Positions 50,345 to 58,721 of a DNA stretch of 64,000 bases are shown here, piece by piece. Source of the stretch: PFJX01 sp031426815 (GTDB lineage: Bacteria; Pseudomonadota; Gammaproteobacteria; Burkholderiales; Thiobacillaceae); the NCBI GenBank assembly GCA_031426815.1, contig JASJPG010000034.1, positions 62,001 to 126,000 of the forward strand. The letters are read 5' to 3'. The translations under genes and the position numbers were made by a program. The notes under the pieces were generated by a model. That model did no database searches. It was not told the origin of the DNA and worked only from the letters and a program-made list of their open reading frames with translations. Within the stretch, counting starts at the first letter, position 1; each line of letters opens with the position of its first letter.

Positions 50345-50565
50345 TGGCCTACACCCAGGAACAACTCGACGCCCTGCAAGCCGCTCTGGCCAAGGGAGAA
50401 AAGCGCGTCACCTTCGCCGACAAGACCGTGGAATACCGCACGGTGGACGAACTGAAGGCTGCGATCCGCGATGTGAAAGCCGACCTGCACCGTCAGGCGG
50501 TGGACACCGGACTGTGGCCACAAGCACCCCGGCAGATCCGGGTCACCACCAGCAAGGGGTTCTGA
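50344..50565 (+). CDS. Head-tail joining protein (gpW family)
   Basis: A 73-residue protein of gpW type: AYTQEQLDALQAALAKGEKRVTFADKTVEYRTVDELKAAIRDVKADL, two helices around a beta hairpin. It plugs the head and docks the tail. It overlaps both neighbours (ATGG/TGATG). Confidence 0.9.
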   Translation: MAYTQEQLDALQAALAKGEKRVTFADKTVEYRTVDELKAAIRDVKADLHRQAVDTGLWPQAPRQIRVTTSKGF

Positions 50566-52115
50566 TGGCCAGGAGAAACACCAAAGCGTCAGCAGGCTGG
50601 TTTGGCAAGATCGGTGCCTTGTTTGGCCGCACGCCTACCCATGAAGCGGCCGGGTCCGGACGCCGCGCCTGGGCCTGGATGCCGGGCAATCCGGGGGCGG
50701 TGGCGGCCATGCTGGCCACACAGTCCGAGTTGCGCACCAAGAGCCGCGACCTGGTGCGCCGCAACGCCTGGGCCAATGCCGCGCTGGAAGGTTTCGTGGC
50801 CAATGCCATCGGTACCGGCATCAAGCCCCAGTCCATGCTGGTGGATCCCGCGCAACGCGAGCGCATCCAGTCGCTCTGGCGGGACTGGTGTGAGGAGGCT
50901 GACGCCGCCAGCCTGACCGATTTCTACGGCCTGCAGGCAATGGCCTGCCGCGCCATGCTCGAAGGCGGCGAATGCCTGGTGCGGCTGCGCCCCCGCCGCG
51001 AAGAAGATGGGCTGGCGGTGCCGCTGCAGATCCAGTTGCTGGAGCCCGAGCACCTGCCAGTGTCGATGAACACCGATCTGCCCTCGGGCAACGTGGTGCG
51101 CGCCGGCATCGAGTTCGACAAGCTGGGCCGGCGTGTCGCCTACCACCTGTACCGCAGCCATCCGGAGGACGGCGCTCTGGCCCCGATGTCCAGCCAGGGG
51201 GGTATCGACACCGTGCGGGTGGACGCCGCCGAGATCATTCACCTGTTTCGTCCCCTGCGGCCGGGCCAGATCCGGGGCGAGCCCTGGCTCTCCCGCGCCC
51301 TGGTGAAACTGAACGAACTCGACCAGTACGACGACGCCGAACTGGTGCGCAAGAAGACTGCCGCCATGTTCGCCGGCTTCATCACCCGTCTCTCCCCCGA
51401 GGACAACCTGATGGGAGAAGGCAATTCAGACCAGAACGGTGTCGCCCTGGCTGGCCTGGAACCCGGCACCCTGCAAATTCTGGAGCCGGGCGAGGACGTC
51501 AAATTCTCGCAGCCAGCCGATGTGGGCGCGTCCTACGGCGAGTTCCTGCGCATGCAGTTCCGCGCCGTGGCCGCCGCCATGGGCGTGACCTACGAGCAAC
51601 TGACCGGCGACCTGACCCAGGTGAACTACTCCTCGATCCGGGCCGGGCTGCTGGAGTTTCGACGCCGCTGCGAGGCCATCCAGCATGGCGTGATCGTTCA
51701 CCAGTTGTGTCGGCCGATCTGGTCGGCTTGGATGGAGCAGGCGGTGCTATCCGGTGCGCTGAAACTGCCCGGCTATGCGAAGCGTCGGCGCGAGTATCTG
51801 GCCTGCAAATGGATCCCGCAGGGCTGGCAGTGGGTGGACCCGCAGAAGGAGTTCAACGCCATGTTGACCGCCATCCGCGCCGGACTGCTGTCGCGCTCGG
51901 AGGCGATCTCCTCCTTCGGCTACGACGCCGAGGACATCGATCGCGAGATCGCGGCGGACAACGCGCGGGCAGATGCGCTTGGCCTGGTGTTCGAGTCCGA
52001 CCCCCGGCACGACCAGCCCAACGCCGTCATGCCCTCCAGGAACACACCGGCAGAACCAACACTTGCCGATCCTGCGTCCGATGCCCTGGCGACCGATCCG
52101 GCGCCCCTGATCTGA
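50565..52115 (+). CDS. Portal protein (lambda gpB family)
   Basis: A 516-residue portal. RAWAWMPGNPGAV, LVRRNAWANAALEGFVANAIGTGIKPQ and ACRAMLEGGECLVRLRPR are the N-terminal landmarks. The stem/clip has LFRPLRPGQIRGEPWLSRALVKLNELDQYDDAELVRKKTAAMFAGFI. The wing has GVTYEQLTGDLTQVNYSSIRAGLLEFRRR. It forms the dodecameric vertex through which DNA enters. The C-terminal tail is Pro/Ala-rich. Confidence 0.95.
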   Translation: MARRNTKASAGWFGKIGALFGRTPTHEAAGSGRRAWAWMPGNPGAVAAMLATQSELRTKSRDLVRRNAWANAALEGFVANAIGTGIKPQSMLVDPAQRERIQSLWRDWCEEADAASLTDFYGLQAMACRAMLEGGECLVRLRPRREEDGLAVPLQIQLLEPEHLPVSMNTDLPSGNVVRAGIEFDKLGRRVAYHLYRSHPEDGALAPMSSQGGIDTVRVDAAEIIHLFRPLRPGQIRGEPWLSRALVKLNELDQYDDAELVRKKTAAMFAGFITRLSPEDNLMGEGNSDQNGVALAGLEPGTLQILEPGEDVKFSQPADVGASYGEFLRMQFRAVAAAMGVTYEQLTGDLTQVNYSSIRAGLLEFRRRCEAIQHGVIVHQLCRPIWSAWMEQAVLSGALKLPGYAKRRREYLACKWIPQGWQWVDPQKEFNAMLTAIRAGLLSRSEAISSFGYDAEDIDREIAADNARADALGLVFESDPRHDQPNAVMPSRNTPAEPTLADPASDALATDPAPLI

Positions 52116-52127
52116 AAGGTCCATCCC

Positions 52128-53354
52128 ATGCTCTATCCGCACTTGGCGGGACGCCTGTTTGGCGTGCCGCTGCTGATCCATCGTCCCAAGCTGGACGTGA
52201 TTCTCTCGGTTATGGCCCCTCGGCTTGGGCTTGACGGCACGTTGCCACAAGCGGCGCTGCCTTCACCTCGTCCTGTCGCGTCGCCCACGCCCGGCATCGC
52301 CATCCTGCCGATCCACGGTTCCCTGGTGCGCCGCACCCTGGGGATGGAGGCGGAATCGGGGCTCCTGAGTTATCAGGCCATCCAGGTTGGGCTCGCGGCG
52401 GCGCTGGCCGATCCGGCCGTTGCTGGCATTCTGCTCGACGTGGATTCACCGGGCGGCGAGGCCGGCGGCGTGTTCGACCTGGCTGACCGCATTGCCGCTG
52501 CGGCCAAGGTAAAGCCGATCTGGGCCATCGCCAACGAGTCCGCCTTCTCGGCGGCCTATGCCTTGGCCAGCGCGGCCTCGCGCCTGGTGGTCACACGCAC
52601 GTCGGGCATCGGCTCGGTGGGTGTGATCGCCATGCACATCGACCAGTCCGGCATGGATGCGAAGGCGGGGCTGCAGTACACGCCGATCGTCGCTGGCGCG
52701 CACAAGAACGACCTCTCGCCGCATACCGCCATCACCGATGAGGCACGCGCCATGTTGCAGGCCGAAGTGGATCGGCTCTACGGCCTCTTCATCGACACGG
52801 TGGCGGGCCACGGACGCCTGACTGCTGATGCTCTGCGCGCGACCGAGGCGGGCCTCTATTTCGGTGACGCCGCTGTGGCGGCGGGCTTGGCTGATGCCGT
52901 GGCCACCTTTGACGACACCCTGACCGAGATGGCCGACTTCCTCACCCCTCGAACCGTGCAGCGCCTGGCTGCGGCACGAACCGAGGTTGTTGTTCTCCCC
53001 ACGTCTTGCTCTGAAAAGGACACCCCCATGACTCAACCCGACCCTCATACCGAAACCCTGGATGTACCCACCACACCTGCTACACCCGCCGCCATGCAGC
53101 AAATGACGATGAGTTATGCCGACGCCGTCGAGGTGGCCGAACTCTGCCAACTGGCTGGCGTGCCCGAGCGCTCCGCGAGCTACCTCGCGGCCCAGACCCC
53201 GGTAGCTAATGTGCGCCGCACGTTGCTGGCTCTACGCGCTGAAGGTCCCGAGATCGCCTCCCACCTCAGTCCTGAAGCCATGGCCGCGAAGCCCGAAGCC
53301 CTCAAGGACAACCCACTCATCGCCCAGGCACGCGCCCGTGCCGGAAAGGACTGA
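52128..53354 (+). CDS. S49 capsid maturation protease with nested scaffold (gpC/Nu3-like)
   Basis: A 408-residue protein. The ClpP/SppA-like S49 protease (about 55-275) has the oxyanion strand DVDSPGGEAGG, nucleophile Ser141 in SAFSAAYALAS, and Lys193 in GAHKNDLSPH. A linker follows, and the last 108 residues (from Met301) form a scaffold-like region (DAVEVAELCQLAGVPERSASYLAAQTPVANVRRTLLALRAEG). An AAAAGGA site lies before ATG 53028, so the scaffold can be made separately, as Nu3 is within C of lambda. Confidence 0.92.
   Translation: MLYPHLAGRLFGVPLLIHRPKLDVILSVMAPRLGLDGTLPQAALPSPRPVASPTPGIAILPIHGSLVRRTLGMEAESGLLSYQAIQVGLAAALADPAVAGILLDVDSPGGEAGGVFDLADRIAAAAKVKPIWAIANESAFSAAYALASAASRLVVTRTSGIGSVGVIAMHIDQSGMDAKAGLQYTPIVAGAHKNDLSPHTAITDEARAMLQAEVDRLYGLFIDTVAGHGRLTADALRATEAGLYFGDAAVAAGLADAVATFDDTLTEMADFLTPRTVQRLAAARTEVVVLPTSCSEKDTPMTQPDPHTETLDVPTTPATPAAMQQMTMSYADAVEVAELCQLAGVPERSASYLAAQTPVANVRRTLLALRAEGPEIASHLSPEAMAAKPEALKDNPLIAQARARAGKD
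53028..53354 (+). CDS. Nested scaffolding protein from an internal start
   Basis: In-frame ATG 53028, preceded by GAAAAGGA at about seven bases, would give a 108-residue scaffold identical to the protease C-terminus. Inferred by analogy with lambda Nu3; needs proteomic proof. Confidence 0.55.
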   Translation: MTQPDPHTETLDVPTTPATPAAMQQMTMSYADAVEVAELCQLAGVPERSASYLAAQTPVANVRRTLLALRAEGPEIASHLSPEAMAAKPEALKDNPLIAQARARAGKD

Positions 53355-53357
53355 TCC

Positions 53358-53744
53358 ATGCCGACCAAACCTGTATTCACCGAAGGCCTCAACCTGGGGG
53401 ACCTCCTCAAATACGAGGCACCCAATCTCTATTCTCGCGACCAGATCACCGTCGCCGCCGGCCAGGTCTTGGCCCTGGGCGCGGTCGTCGGGGTGATCAC
53501 CGCCAGTTCCAAGGTCAAGGTCGTCGATCCGTCCGCCACCGATGGCTCCGAGGTTGCCGCTGGCGTGTTGATCCAGGCGGTGGACGCCAACCTGGCCGAC
53601 CGGGATGACGGGCTCATCGTCGCCCGCCACGCCATCGTCGCTGACCACGCTCTGGTCTGGCCCACGGGCATCACCGTGGCCGAGAAAAAATCCGCCAGCG
53701 CTCAACTCAAGGCGCTCGGCATCCTCGTTCGCAAAGGAATCTGA
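53358..53744 (+). CDS. Head decoration protein (gpD family)
   Basis: A 128-residue protein. LKYEAPNLYSRDQITVAAGQVLALGAVVGVITASSKVKVVDPSATDGSEVAAGVLIQAV matches the lambda-D beta-tulip. It trimerises on the capsid surface after expansion and stabilises it. Three bases after the protease gene. Confidence 0.9.
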   Translation: MPTKPVFTEGLNLGDLLKYEAPNLYSRDQITVAAGQVLALGAVVGVITASSKVKVVDPSATDGSEVAAGVLIQAVDANLADRDDGLIVARHAIVADHALVWPTGITVAEKKSASAQLKALGILVRKGI

Positions 53745-53746
53745 CC

Positions 53747-54754
53747 ATGCCCATGAACAATCCCTTCGACAACCCGGCGTTCTCCATGTCGGCGCTGTCC
53801 ACCGCCATCAACATCCTGCCGAACAACTACGGGTTGATGGACCAGATGAATCTGTTTCCGGCCAAGCCGGTGCGTTTCCGCCAGATATCTGTCGAGGAGA
53901 AAAACGGCGTCCTGAGCCTGCTGCCAACCTTGCCGGTGGGCTCGCCCGGCACCGTCGGCAAACGCGGCAAACGCAAGCTGCGGGCTTTTTCCATTCCCCA
54001 CATCCCACATGAGGACGTGGTGCTGCCGGAGGAAGTACAGGGCATCCGCGCCTTTGGTATGGAGTCTGAGTTGCAGTCGATCTCCAACGTCATGGTCGAG
54101 CATCTGCAAACCATGCGGAACAAGCACGCCATCACACTGGAGCACCTGCGTATGGGTGCCTTGAAGGGCGTGATTCTGGATGCGGACGGCTCGGAGCTTT
54201 TTGACCTCTACGATGAGTTCGATATCCAGCCCAAGGTGGTGGATTTCAAGTTCACCAACACTGAACTGGATGTAAAGAAGGTCTGCATTGGCCTGAAGCG
54301 ACATATGGAAAAGATGCTTCAGGGTGAATTCATGACGGGTGCGAAGTGCCTGGTCTCCTCGGAATTCTTCGATGCCCTCACGGGCCACGCCAAAGTTGAG
54401 AAGGCCTATGAGAACTGGCAAACCGGCAATGCGTTGCGTTCAGATATGCGCAATGAGTTCACCTTTGCCGGCATCACCTTCCAGGAATACGTCGGCGAAG
54501 CCTCGGACGGCACTGTCACACGTCGTTTTATCGAACAGGGCGAAGGCCATGCCTTCCCCCTGGGCACGGTCGACACCTTCGCCACCTACTTCGCGCCGGC
54601 CGACTTCAACGAGACGGTGAACACGCTAGGCCAACCGCTCTATGCCAAGCAGGAGCCACGCAAGTTCGATCGGGGTACGGATTTGCACACCCAGTCCAAC
54701 CCGCTGCCCATGTGCCACCGTCCGGCGATGCTGGTGAAAGTCACGATGTCTTGA
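53747..54754 (+). CDS. Major capsid protein (gpE family)
   Basis: A 335-residue HK97-fold protein of the lambda E type. NPFDNPAFSMSALSTAINILPNNYGLMDQMNLFP opens it; EHLQTMRNKHAITLEHLRMGALKGVILDADG and KCLVSSEFFDALTGHAKVEKAYENW form the core. RRFIEQGEGHAFPLGT and the C-terminal SNPLPMCHRPAMLVKVTMS are typical. Full length. Confidence 0.95.
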   Translation: MPMNNPFDNPAFSMSALSTAINILPNNYGLMDQMNLFPAKPVRFRQISVEEKNGVLSLLPTLPVGSPGTVGKRGKRKLRAFSIPHIPHEDVVLPEEVQGIRAFGMESELQSISNVMVEHLQTMRNKHAITLEHLRMGALKGVILDADGSELFDLYDEFDIQPKVVDFKFTNTELDVKKVCIGLKRHMEKMLQGEFMTGAKCLVSSEFFDALTGHAKVEKAYENWQTGNALRSDMRNEFTFAGITFQEYVGEASDGTVTRRFIEQGEGHAFPLGTVDTFATYFAPADFNETVNTLGQPLYAKQEPRKFDRGTDLHTQSNPLPMCHRPAMLVKVTMS

Positions 54755-55028
54755 GCGCTTTCTGGCGTTCCTTGGTGTAGCGGTACCAGGGCTGCGGCGG
54801 GTCGCCGGCCATGAAGCGGGTGGCGGCGATGAAGGTGTCGAGCAGGCACGGGTCGTAGTTGACTCCGTTCTGCCCGCACAACTGCTGAAACAGGACGTAG
54901 GGGTCTTGCCCGACAAGGTCCAACGGTTTGTGGATGCCGACCTCGCGCAGATACCCGGCCACCGCTGGGCCGATATTGGGGATGGCTTCCAGTTCTTTCG
55001 CCTCTGTGACTGTTTTTGCTTTCTTCAT
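54741..55028 (-). CDS. Cdd1-like helix-hairpin-helix protein (moron)
   Basis: A 95-residue protein of the Cdd1/pathogenicity-locus type. LEAIPNIGPAVAGYLREVGIHKPLDLVGQDPYVLFQQLCGQNG is a helix-hairpin-helix, and YDPCLLDTFIAATRFMAGDPPQPWYRY the conserved end. Usually small DNA-binding proteins of unknown role. Encoded opposite to the head genes, overlapping the capsid gene's end by 14 bases. An independently expressed accessory gene. Confidence 0.8.
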   Translation of the reverse strand: MKKAKTVTEAKELEAIPNIGPAVAGYLREVGIHKPLDLVGQDPYVLFQQLCGQNGVNYDPCLLDTFIAATRFMAGDPPQPWYRYTKERQKALKTS

Positions 55029-55103
55029 GTTTCACTCCAATAGTTATTTTTAACTTATTGATTAGCAACGGATACAAATTGCCAATTATTTCTGTCAGCC
55101 CTC

Positions 55104-55388
55104 ATGATAGCCATTGAATCCCTGTATGACGCGGCAGCCCGGTCCGGAATGCTCACGCGGGCTGCATTTGGAAGTATGGAGGTCATGGTCGACTTCCGTG
55201 CGCCCGATGAGGACGTGCTCGATGGCCTGGGCATCTCGCGCAATTACAGCATTCGCTATCCCTTCAGCCGTCTACCCACACTGGCTTCTGGCGACACGCT
55301 GTGGATATCCGGCCGCAGTTATCGCGTGCGGGAAATCAGCGTGACGGGCGATGGCACCGAGGCCCGCGCCACACTCACGCGGCTGTAG
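55104..55388 (+). CDS. Head-tail attachment protein (FII-like)
   Basis: A 94-residue protein. RSGMLTRAAFGSMEVMVDFRAPDEDVLDGLGISRNYSIRYPFSRLPTLASGDTLWISGRSYRVREISVTGDGTEARATL is beta-rich and matches the FII/phage-attach type by size, position and the GD-x-L...G-x-x-Y-x-V-R pattern. It connects the completed head to the tail. Confidence 0.75.
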   Translation: MIAIESLYDAAARSGMLTRAAFGSMEVMVDFRAPDEDVLDGLGISRNYSIRYPFSRLPTLASGDTLWISGRSYRVREISVTGDGTEARATLTRL

Positions 55389-56003
55389 TTACTTTCCGCC
55401 CCAGCGGTTCCAGATCAAACGCTGAATAGTGGCGTTGGCGGCGCGGCGGTCGAACAGTTCAGCATTGAATTCGCCGCCGACCCAAAGCAGCAGTTCCTGG
55501 GCCGCGTCGCTGTGCGGCTGGGTAAGCAGTGTCTCCAGAAAGTCGTGATACCCGTGGACACCGCCCACATCCTCGGGCGGGCAGGCGCGCGCGCCGTCGA
55601 TTACCCAGGCAACGCCTGCTGGATCGTGGTCCACCACCTCGAAGGACTCTGCGGTGATCACGTGCTCCCAGTCGTCCCCATCGTCGTAGCGGTAGAGGTA
55701 CTGCTCTTCCGTCAGGAAAAGGACGTTGAGCTTGGTTTTGCGTTCGTCCTCACACGCAATCTCCGAGGTGCTTAGCGGCCCATAGCGCTTGCCGCGAATT
55801 TCGAAGGTGTGGTTGTGGGCATCAGTCCAGCCCATCGCCGCTTGAATGAAGTGGTGCAACTTGGCGAGGCTCACCCGACCGTCGACGACCAGACGTCGCC
55901 ATACGGGCGGCTGCATCACGTCTGGGTGGAGTTCGATTTTCAAGGTGTAGAGGCAGGGTGTGCTCTGGCTTGAACGGTGCTTTTTCTTCGGGACATAGAC
56001 CAC
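55389..56003 (-). CDS. Plasmid pRiA4b ORF-3 family protein (moron)
   Basis: A 204-residue protein. YTLKIELHPDVMQPPVWRRLVVDGRVSLAKLHHFIQAAMGWTDAHNHTFEIRGKRYG and YDDGDDWEHVI...GVAWVIDGARACPPEDVGGVHGYHDFLETL are the signature of the pRiA4b ORF-3/TnpR-passenger family. Widespread on plasmids and IS elements, with no known activity. Oriented opposite to the surrounding head-tail genes, so a cargo gene. Confidence 0.88.
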   Translation of the reverse strand: MVYVPKKKHRSSQSTPCLYTLKIELHPDVMQPPVWRRLVVDGRVSLAKLHHFIQAAMGWTDAHNHTFEIRGKRYGPLSTSEIACEDERKTKLNVLFLTEEQYLYRYDDGDDWEHVITAESFEVVDHDPAGVAWVIDGARACPPEDVGGVHGYHDFLETLLTQPHSDAAQELLLWVGGEFNAELFDRRAANATIQRLIWNRWGGK

Positions 56004-56058
56004 GGGGACTTCCTCCCTAATTGCGATGTTCCGATTTTATGACCCCTGAAGGGAAACC

Positions 56059-56499
56059 TTGAATTCCATCCGTGAACGCTGCCTGCAAGCGGTGGCGGGC
56101 CTGCTATTGCCCGTCGCCGAGTCTCTGGGCGCGACCTTTCACCGCTCGCCGACCACCGGCATCACGCGTGAGCAGTCCCCGGCGCTGCTGGTGTTTCCAG
56201 AGTCGGACAGCATCGTCGAACGCGCCAACGACCGGGTCGTGCGACAGCTGGTGGTGCGTATCGACGCACTGGCGCGTGAGCAGGTCGGCGCGTCCCCCGA
56301 GGACATCGCCGACCGGATGCTGGTGGCGGCGCACGCGGCGCTGTTCGCCGACGCCAATCTGGGCGGCCTCGCCCTCGGCATCAAGGAACTGGATTGCGAG
56401 TGGGATGTGGAGGACGCCGACGCAACGGCGGCCCTGATTCCCGCCCGTTACCAGATCACCTATCGCACCTTGGTCCACGACCTTGCCAGCCAGGGATGA
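56059..56499 (+). CDS. Minor tail / tail terminator-like protein
   Basis: TTG start with GAAGGG upstream; 146 residues. SIRERCLQAVAGLLLPVAESLGATFHRSPTTGITREQSPALLVFPESD and ALAREQVGASPEDIADRMLVAAHAALFADANLGGLALGIKELDCEWDVEDADATAALIPARYQITYRT fit the tail-terminator (lambda U-like) type by size, position and the C-terminal ARYxIxYRT. It caps the tail tube. Confidence 0.75.
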   Translation: MNSIRERCLQAVAGLLLPVAESLGATFHRSPTTGITREQSPALLVFPESDSIVERANDRVVRQLVVRIDALAREQVGASPEDIADRMLVAAHAALFADANLGGLALGIKELDCEWDVEDADATAALIPARYQITYRTLVHDLASQG

Positions 56500-56502
56500 G
56501 CC

Positions 56503-56736
56503 ATGCCCGTCGTTGAACTTCTGAAACCCCACACCCACGCCGGCCGCGAGTACCTGCCACGCGAGCGCATCGAGATCGACACGGTGCTGGCCCGCTGGCT
56601 GGTGGAAGTTGGCGTGGCGCGTCCGTTCCTGGTCAGCGATCCGGCAAGACCAGCCCACGCCCGGCGACGGGTGTCTTCCCTTCGCACACCACTCCCCTCC
56701 CCCATTTCCAACTCGTCCGAGGAGACATCTTCATGA
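56503..56736 (+). CDS. Small phage tail hypothetical protein
   Basis: A 77-residue protein. PVVELLKPHTHAGREYLPRERIEIDTVLARWLVEVGVARP is the common core of a small phage family found before the tail tube gene. The tail (RRRVSSLRTPLPSPISNSSEETSS) is low-complexity. It overlaps the tube gene (ATGA). Role unknown. Confidence 0.65.
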   Translation: MPVVELLKPHTHAGREYLPRERIEIDTVLARWLVEVGVARPFLVSDPARPAHARRRVSSLRTPLPSPISNSSEETSS

Positions 56737-57488
56737 GTACCTATGCATCCTTCCAGGGCCGCGTCTATCTGGGCAAGCGCGACGTCGCCGGCAATCCGGT
56801 CGAAGTGCGCTCGCCCGGCAACGTGGCGGAACTGAAACTCGCCCTCAAGACCGAGGTGCTGGAGCACTACGAGTCGCAGTCCGGCCAGCGCTCGCTCGAT
56901 CACCGCATGGTGAAGTCCAAGTCAGCCAGCGTGAACCTCACCATCGAGGAATTCACCCCAGAAAACCTGGCCCTGGCCCTGTACGGCACTTCCGTCATCG
57001 GCAGCAATGGCACGGTCACCGACGAGCCGATCGGCGGTGCGGCTCCAGTGATTGGCGATCGCTACTTCCTGGCGCACCCCAAGGTTTCCACCCTGGTGTT
57101 GCAGGACAGCGCAGCCACGCCCGCAACCCTGACCCTGGGCACGCATTACACGGCAGACACCGATTTCGGTGCCCTCCAGTTTCTGGACATCACCGGCCTG
57201 GCCGCGCCCTTCAAGGCCAGCTATGCCTTCGGCGTGGTGACCGAGATCGGTCTCTTCACCCAGCCGCTGCCGGAACGCTTCCTGCGTCTCGAAGGCGTGA
57301 ACACGGCGGCGGGCAACGCCCGTGTGCTCGTCGAACTGTATCGGGTGGCGTTCGACCCGTTGAAAGAGTTGGCGCTGATCTCCAACGACTACAACAAATT
57401 CGAACTAGAAGGCTCGCTGCTGGCGGATGCCTCGAAACCCTACGACGCGGTGCTGGGCCAGTTCGGCCGCATCGTGCAGGTCGGTTGA
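56733..57488 (+). CDS. Major tail tube protein
   Basis: A 251-residue protein of the gpV/tail-tube type. YASFQGRVYLGKRDVAGNPVEVRSPGNVAELKLALKTEVLEHYESQSGQRSLDHRMVKSKSASVNLTIEEFTPENLALALYGT is the beta-rich tube core. FEVNTDADF-like DTDFGALQFLDI and LVELYRVAFDPLKELALISNDYNKFELEGSLLADASK end it. It polymerises into the hexameric inner tube. Confidence 0.9.
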   Translation: MSTYASFQGRVYLGKRDVAGNPVEVRSPGNVAELKLALKTEVLEHYESQSGQRSLDHRMVKSKSASVNLTIEEFTPENLALALYGTSVIGSNGTVTDEPIGGAAPVIGDRYFLAHPKVSTLVLQDSAATPATLTLGTHYTADTDFGALQFLDITGLAAPFKASYAFGVVTEIGLFTQPLPERFLRLEGVNTAAGNARVLVELYRVAFDPLKELALISNDYNKFELEGSLLADASKPYDAVLGQFGRIVQVG

Positions 57489-57502
57489 TGAGGGAGAGCG
57501 CC

Positions 57503-57910
57503 ATGAGCCTGGAAACCTTCGTGCCCGCGCCGGTCGTCGTTGAAATTGCCGGCGAGACCTTGTCCATCGCCCCCTTGAAGGTAGGCGAGTTGCCGACCTT
57601 TATCCGCGCCATCCTTCCCTTTGCCCAGCACCTGAGCGGAGACGTGGACTGGCTCGCCCTGTTTGGTGAGCGCGGCGAGGATCTGGTTTCCGCCCTGGCG
57701 GTGGCCATCCGCAAGCCGCGCGAGTGGGTGGCGGCGCGGGAACTGGACGAGGCCATTCGATTGAGCGAGGCGGTGTTCGAAGTGAACGCCGATTTTTTTA
57801 TCCAGCGCCTGGCCCCGGTGCTCGCCCGGGTGGCGAGTCGGGTGGAGACGATTGGGGCGCGCTTCTCCAACGCCTCGTCGGGCACGGCCACCGTTACCCC
57901 GACGTCCTGA
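57503..57910 (+). CDS. Tail assembly chaperone, zero-frame product (G-like)
   Basis: Start ATG 57503 with GGGAG six bases upstream. The 135-residue protein (SLETFVPAPVVVEIAGETLSIAPLKVGELPTFIRAILPF...) resembles tail assembly chaperones. Near its end it crosses seven consecutive T's at 57793-57799, where a -1 frameshift would give a longer product. Its position between the tail tube and the tape measure is the canonical place. Confidence 0.8.
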   Translation: MSLETFVPAPVVVEIAGETLSIAPLKVGELPTFIRAILPFAQHLSGDVDWLALFGERGEDLVSALAVAIRKPREWVAARELDEAIRLSEAVFEVNADFFIQRLAPVLARVASRVETIGARFSNASSGTATVTPTS

Positions 57911-58059
57911 ACTACACGGTGGCCCAGGTGCGCGCGTTCATCGAAGCGATCGAACGCGGCGAACGCATGGAACTCGCCGCCCAGCTCGCGCTGCTGGTGA
58001 CCGCGCAGCGTGGCGGCAACAGCGAAATCAAATCTCTCCTGCGTGAACTCAAACCATGA
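57794..58059 (+). CDS. Tail assembly chaperone -1 frame extension (T part of GT-like fusion)
   Basis: In the -1 frame after the slippery T7, codons read FYPAPGPGARPGGESGGDDWGALLQRLVGHGHRYPDVLNYTVAQVRAFIEAIERGERMELAAQLALLVTAQRGG and run to the stop at 58059. The segment LNYTVAQVRAFIEAIERGER is the usual second part of such fusions. It has no credible start of its own at the expected place, so it is probably made only through frameshifting from the preceding gene. Confidence 0.7.
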
Positions 58060-58718
58060 AGCTGTCGCTGACCACGTCCGGCCTGCTCGACCCGAAGCGG
58101 CTCGACAGCTGGGTGCCGGAGAAGCGTCGGGCGATCCGCAAAGCCGTCGAAGCCGCCATGAAAACTGTTGGCCGCGAAATGGCCGACGCCGCGCGCAGCC
58201 GCATGCAGTCCGCGTTCAAGGTGCGGAAGGCCGGGTTCCTCAAGTCGATGCGCGCGAAGGTCTATGCCGGCAGCCCCGAGCGGTTCCCGGCGCTGCTCAT
58301 CGGCTCGAAGATTTCCTGGCTGGGCCTGCATATGAAGGGCGGCACCATCACCGGCAAGCGCGGCAAGCTGCTGATCCCGTTGCTGCCGGAGCACCAGCGC
58401 ATCGGCCGCCGCGCCTTCCGCCGTGTGGTCGACGGGCTGATGCGTGCAGGCAATGCCTTCTTCATCGAGCGGCACGGCAAGGTCATCCTGATGGCCGAGA
58501 ACATCAAGGACAACACGTCCGAACTGCGCCGGTTCAAGCGAGCCGAACGGGGCCGCACCGGCGCAAAGACCATCAAGCGCGGCCAGGAAATCCCGATTGC
58601 CGTGCTGGTGTCGAGCGTCACCCTGCGCGGTCGCTTCGATCTGCCCGGCATCGTGCGTGCGCAACTGCCCAAGTTGGCAACCAACATCCTGCAACAACTG
58701 AACACACAGGGTCTGTAA
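58056..58718 (+). CDS. DUF6441 phage tail protein
   Basis: A 220-residue basic protein of DUF6441. AVEAAMKTVGREMADAARSRMQSAFKVRKAGFLKSMRAKVYAGSPERFPALLIGSKISWLGLHMKGGTITGKRGKLLIPL is the conserved core, and ends in LPGIVRAQLPKLATNILQQL. In this place other siphophages have a minor tail or tail-completion protein; role inferred. It overlaps the chaperone frame (ATGA). Confidence 0.8.
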   Translation: MKLSLTTSGLLDPKRLDSWVPEKRRAIRKAVEAAMKTVGREMADAARSRMQSAFKVRKAGFLKSMRAKVYAGSPERFPALLIGSKISWLGLHMKGGTITGKRGKLLIPLLPEHQRIGRRAFRRVVDGLMRAGNAFFIERHGKVILMAENIKDNTSELRRFKRAERGRTGAKTIKRGQEIPIAVLVSSVTLRGRFDLPGIVRAQLPKLATNILQQLNTQGL

Positions 58719-58721
58719 CCC

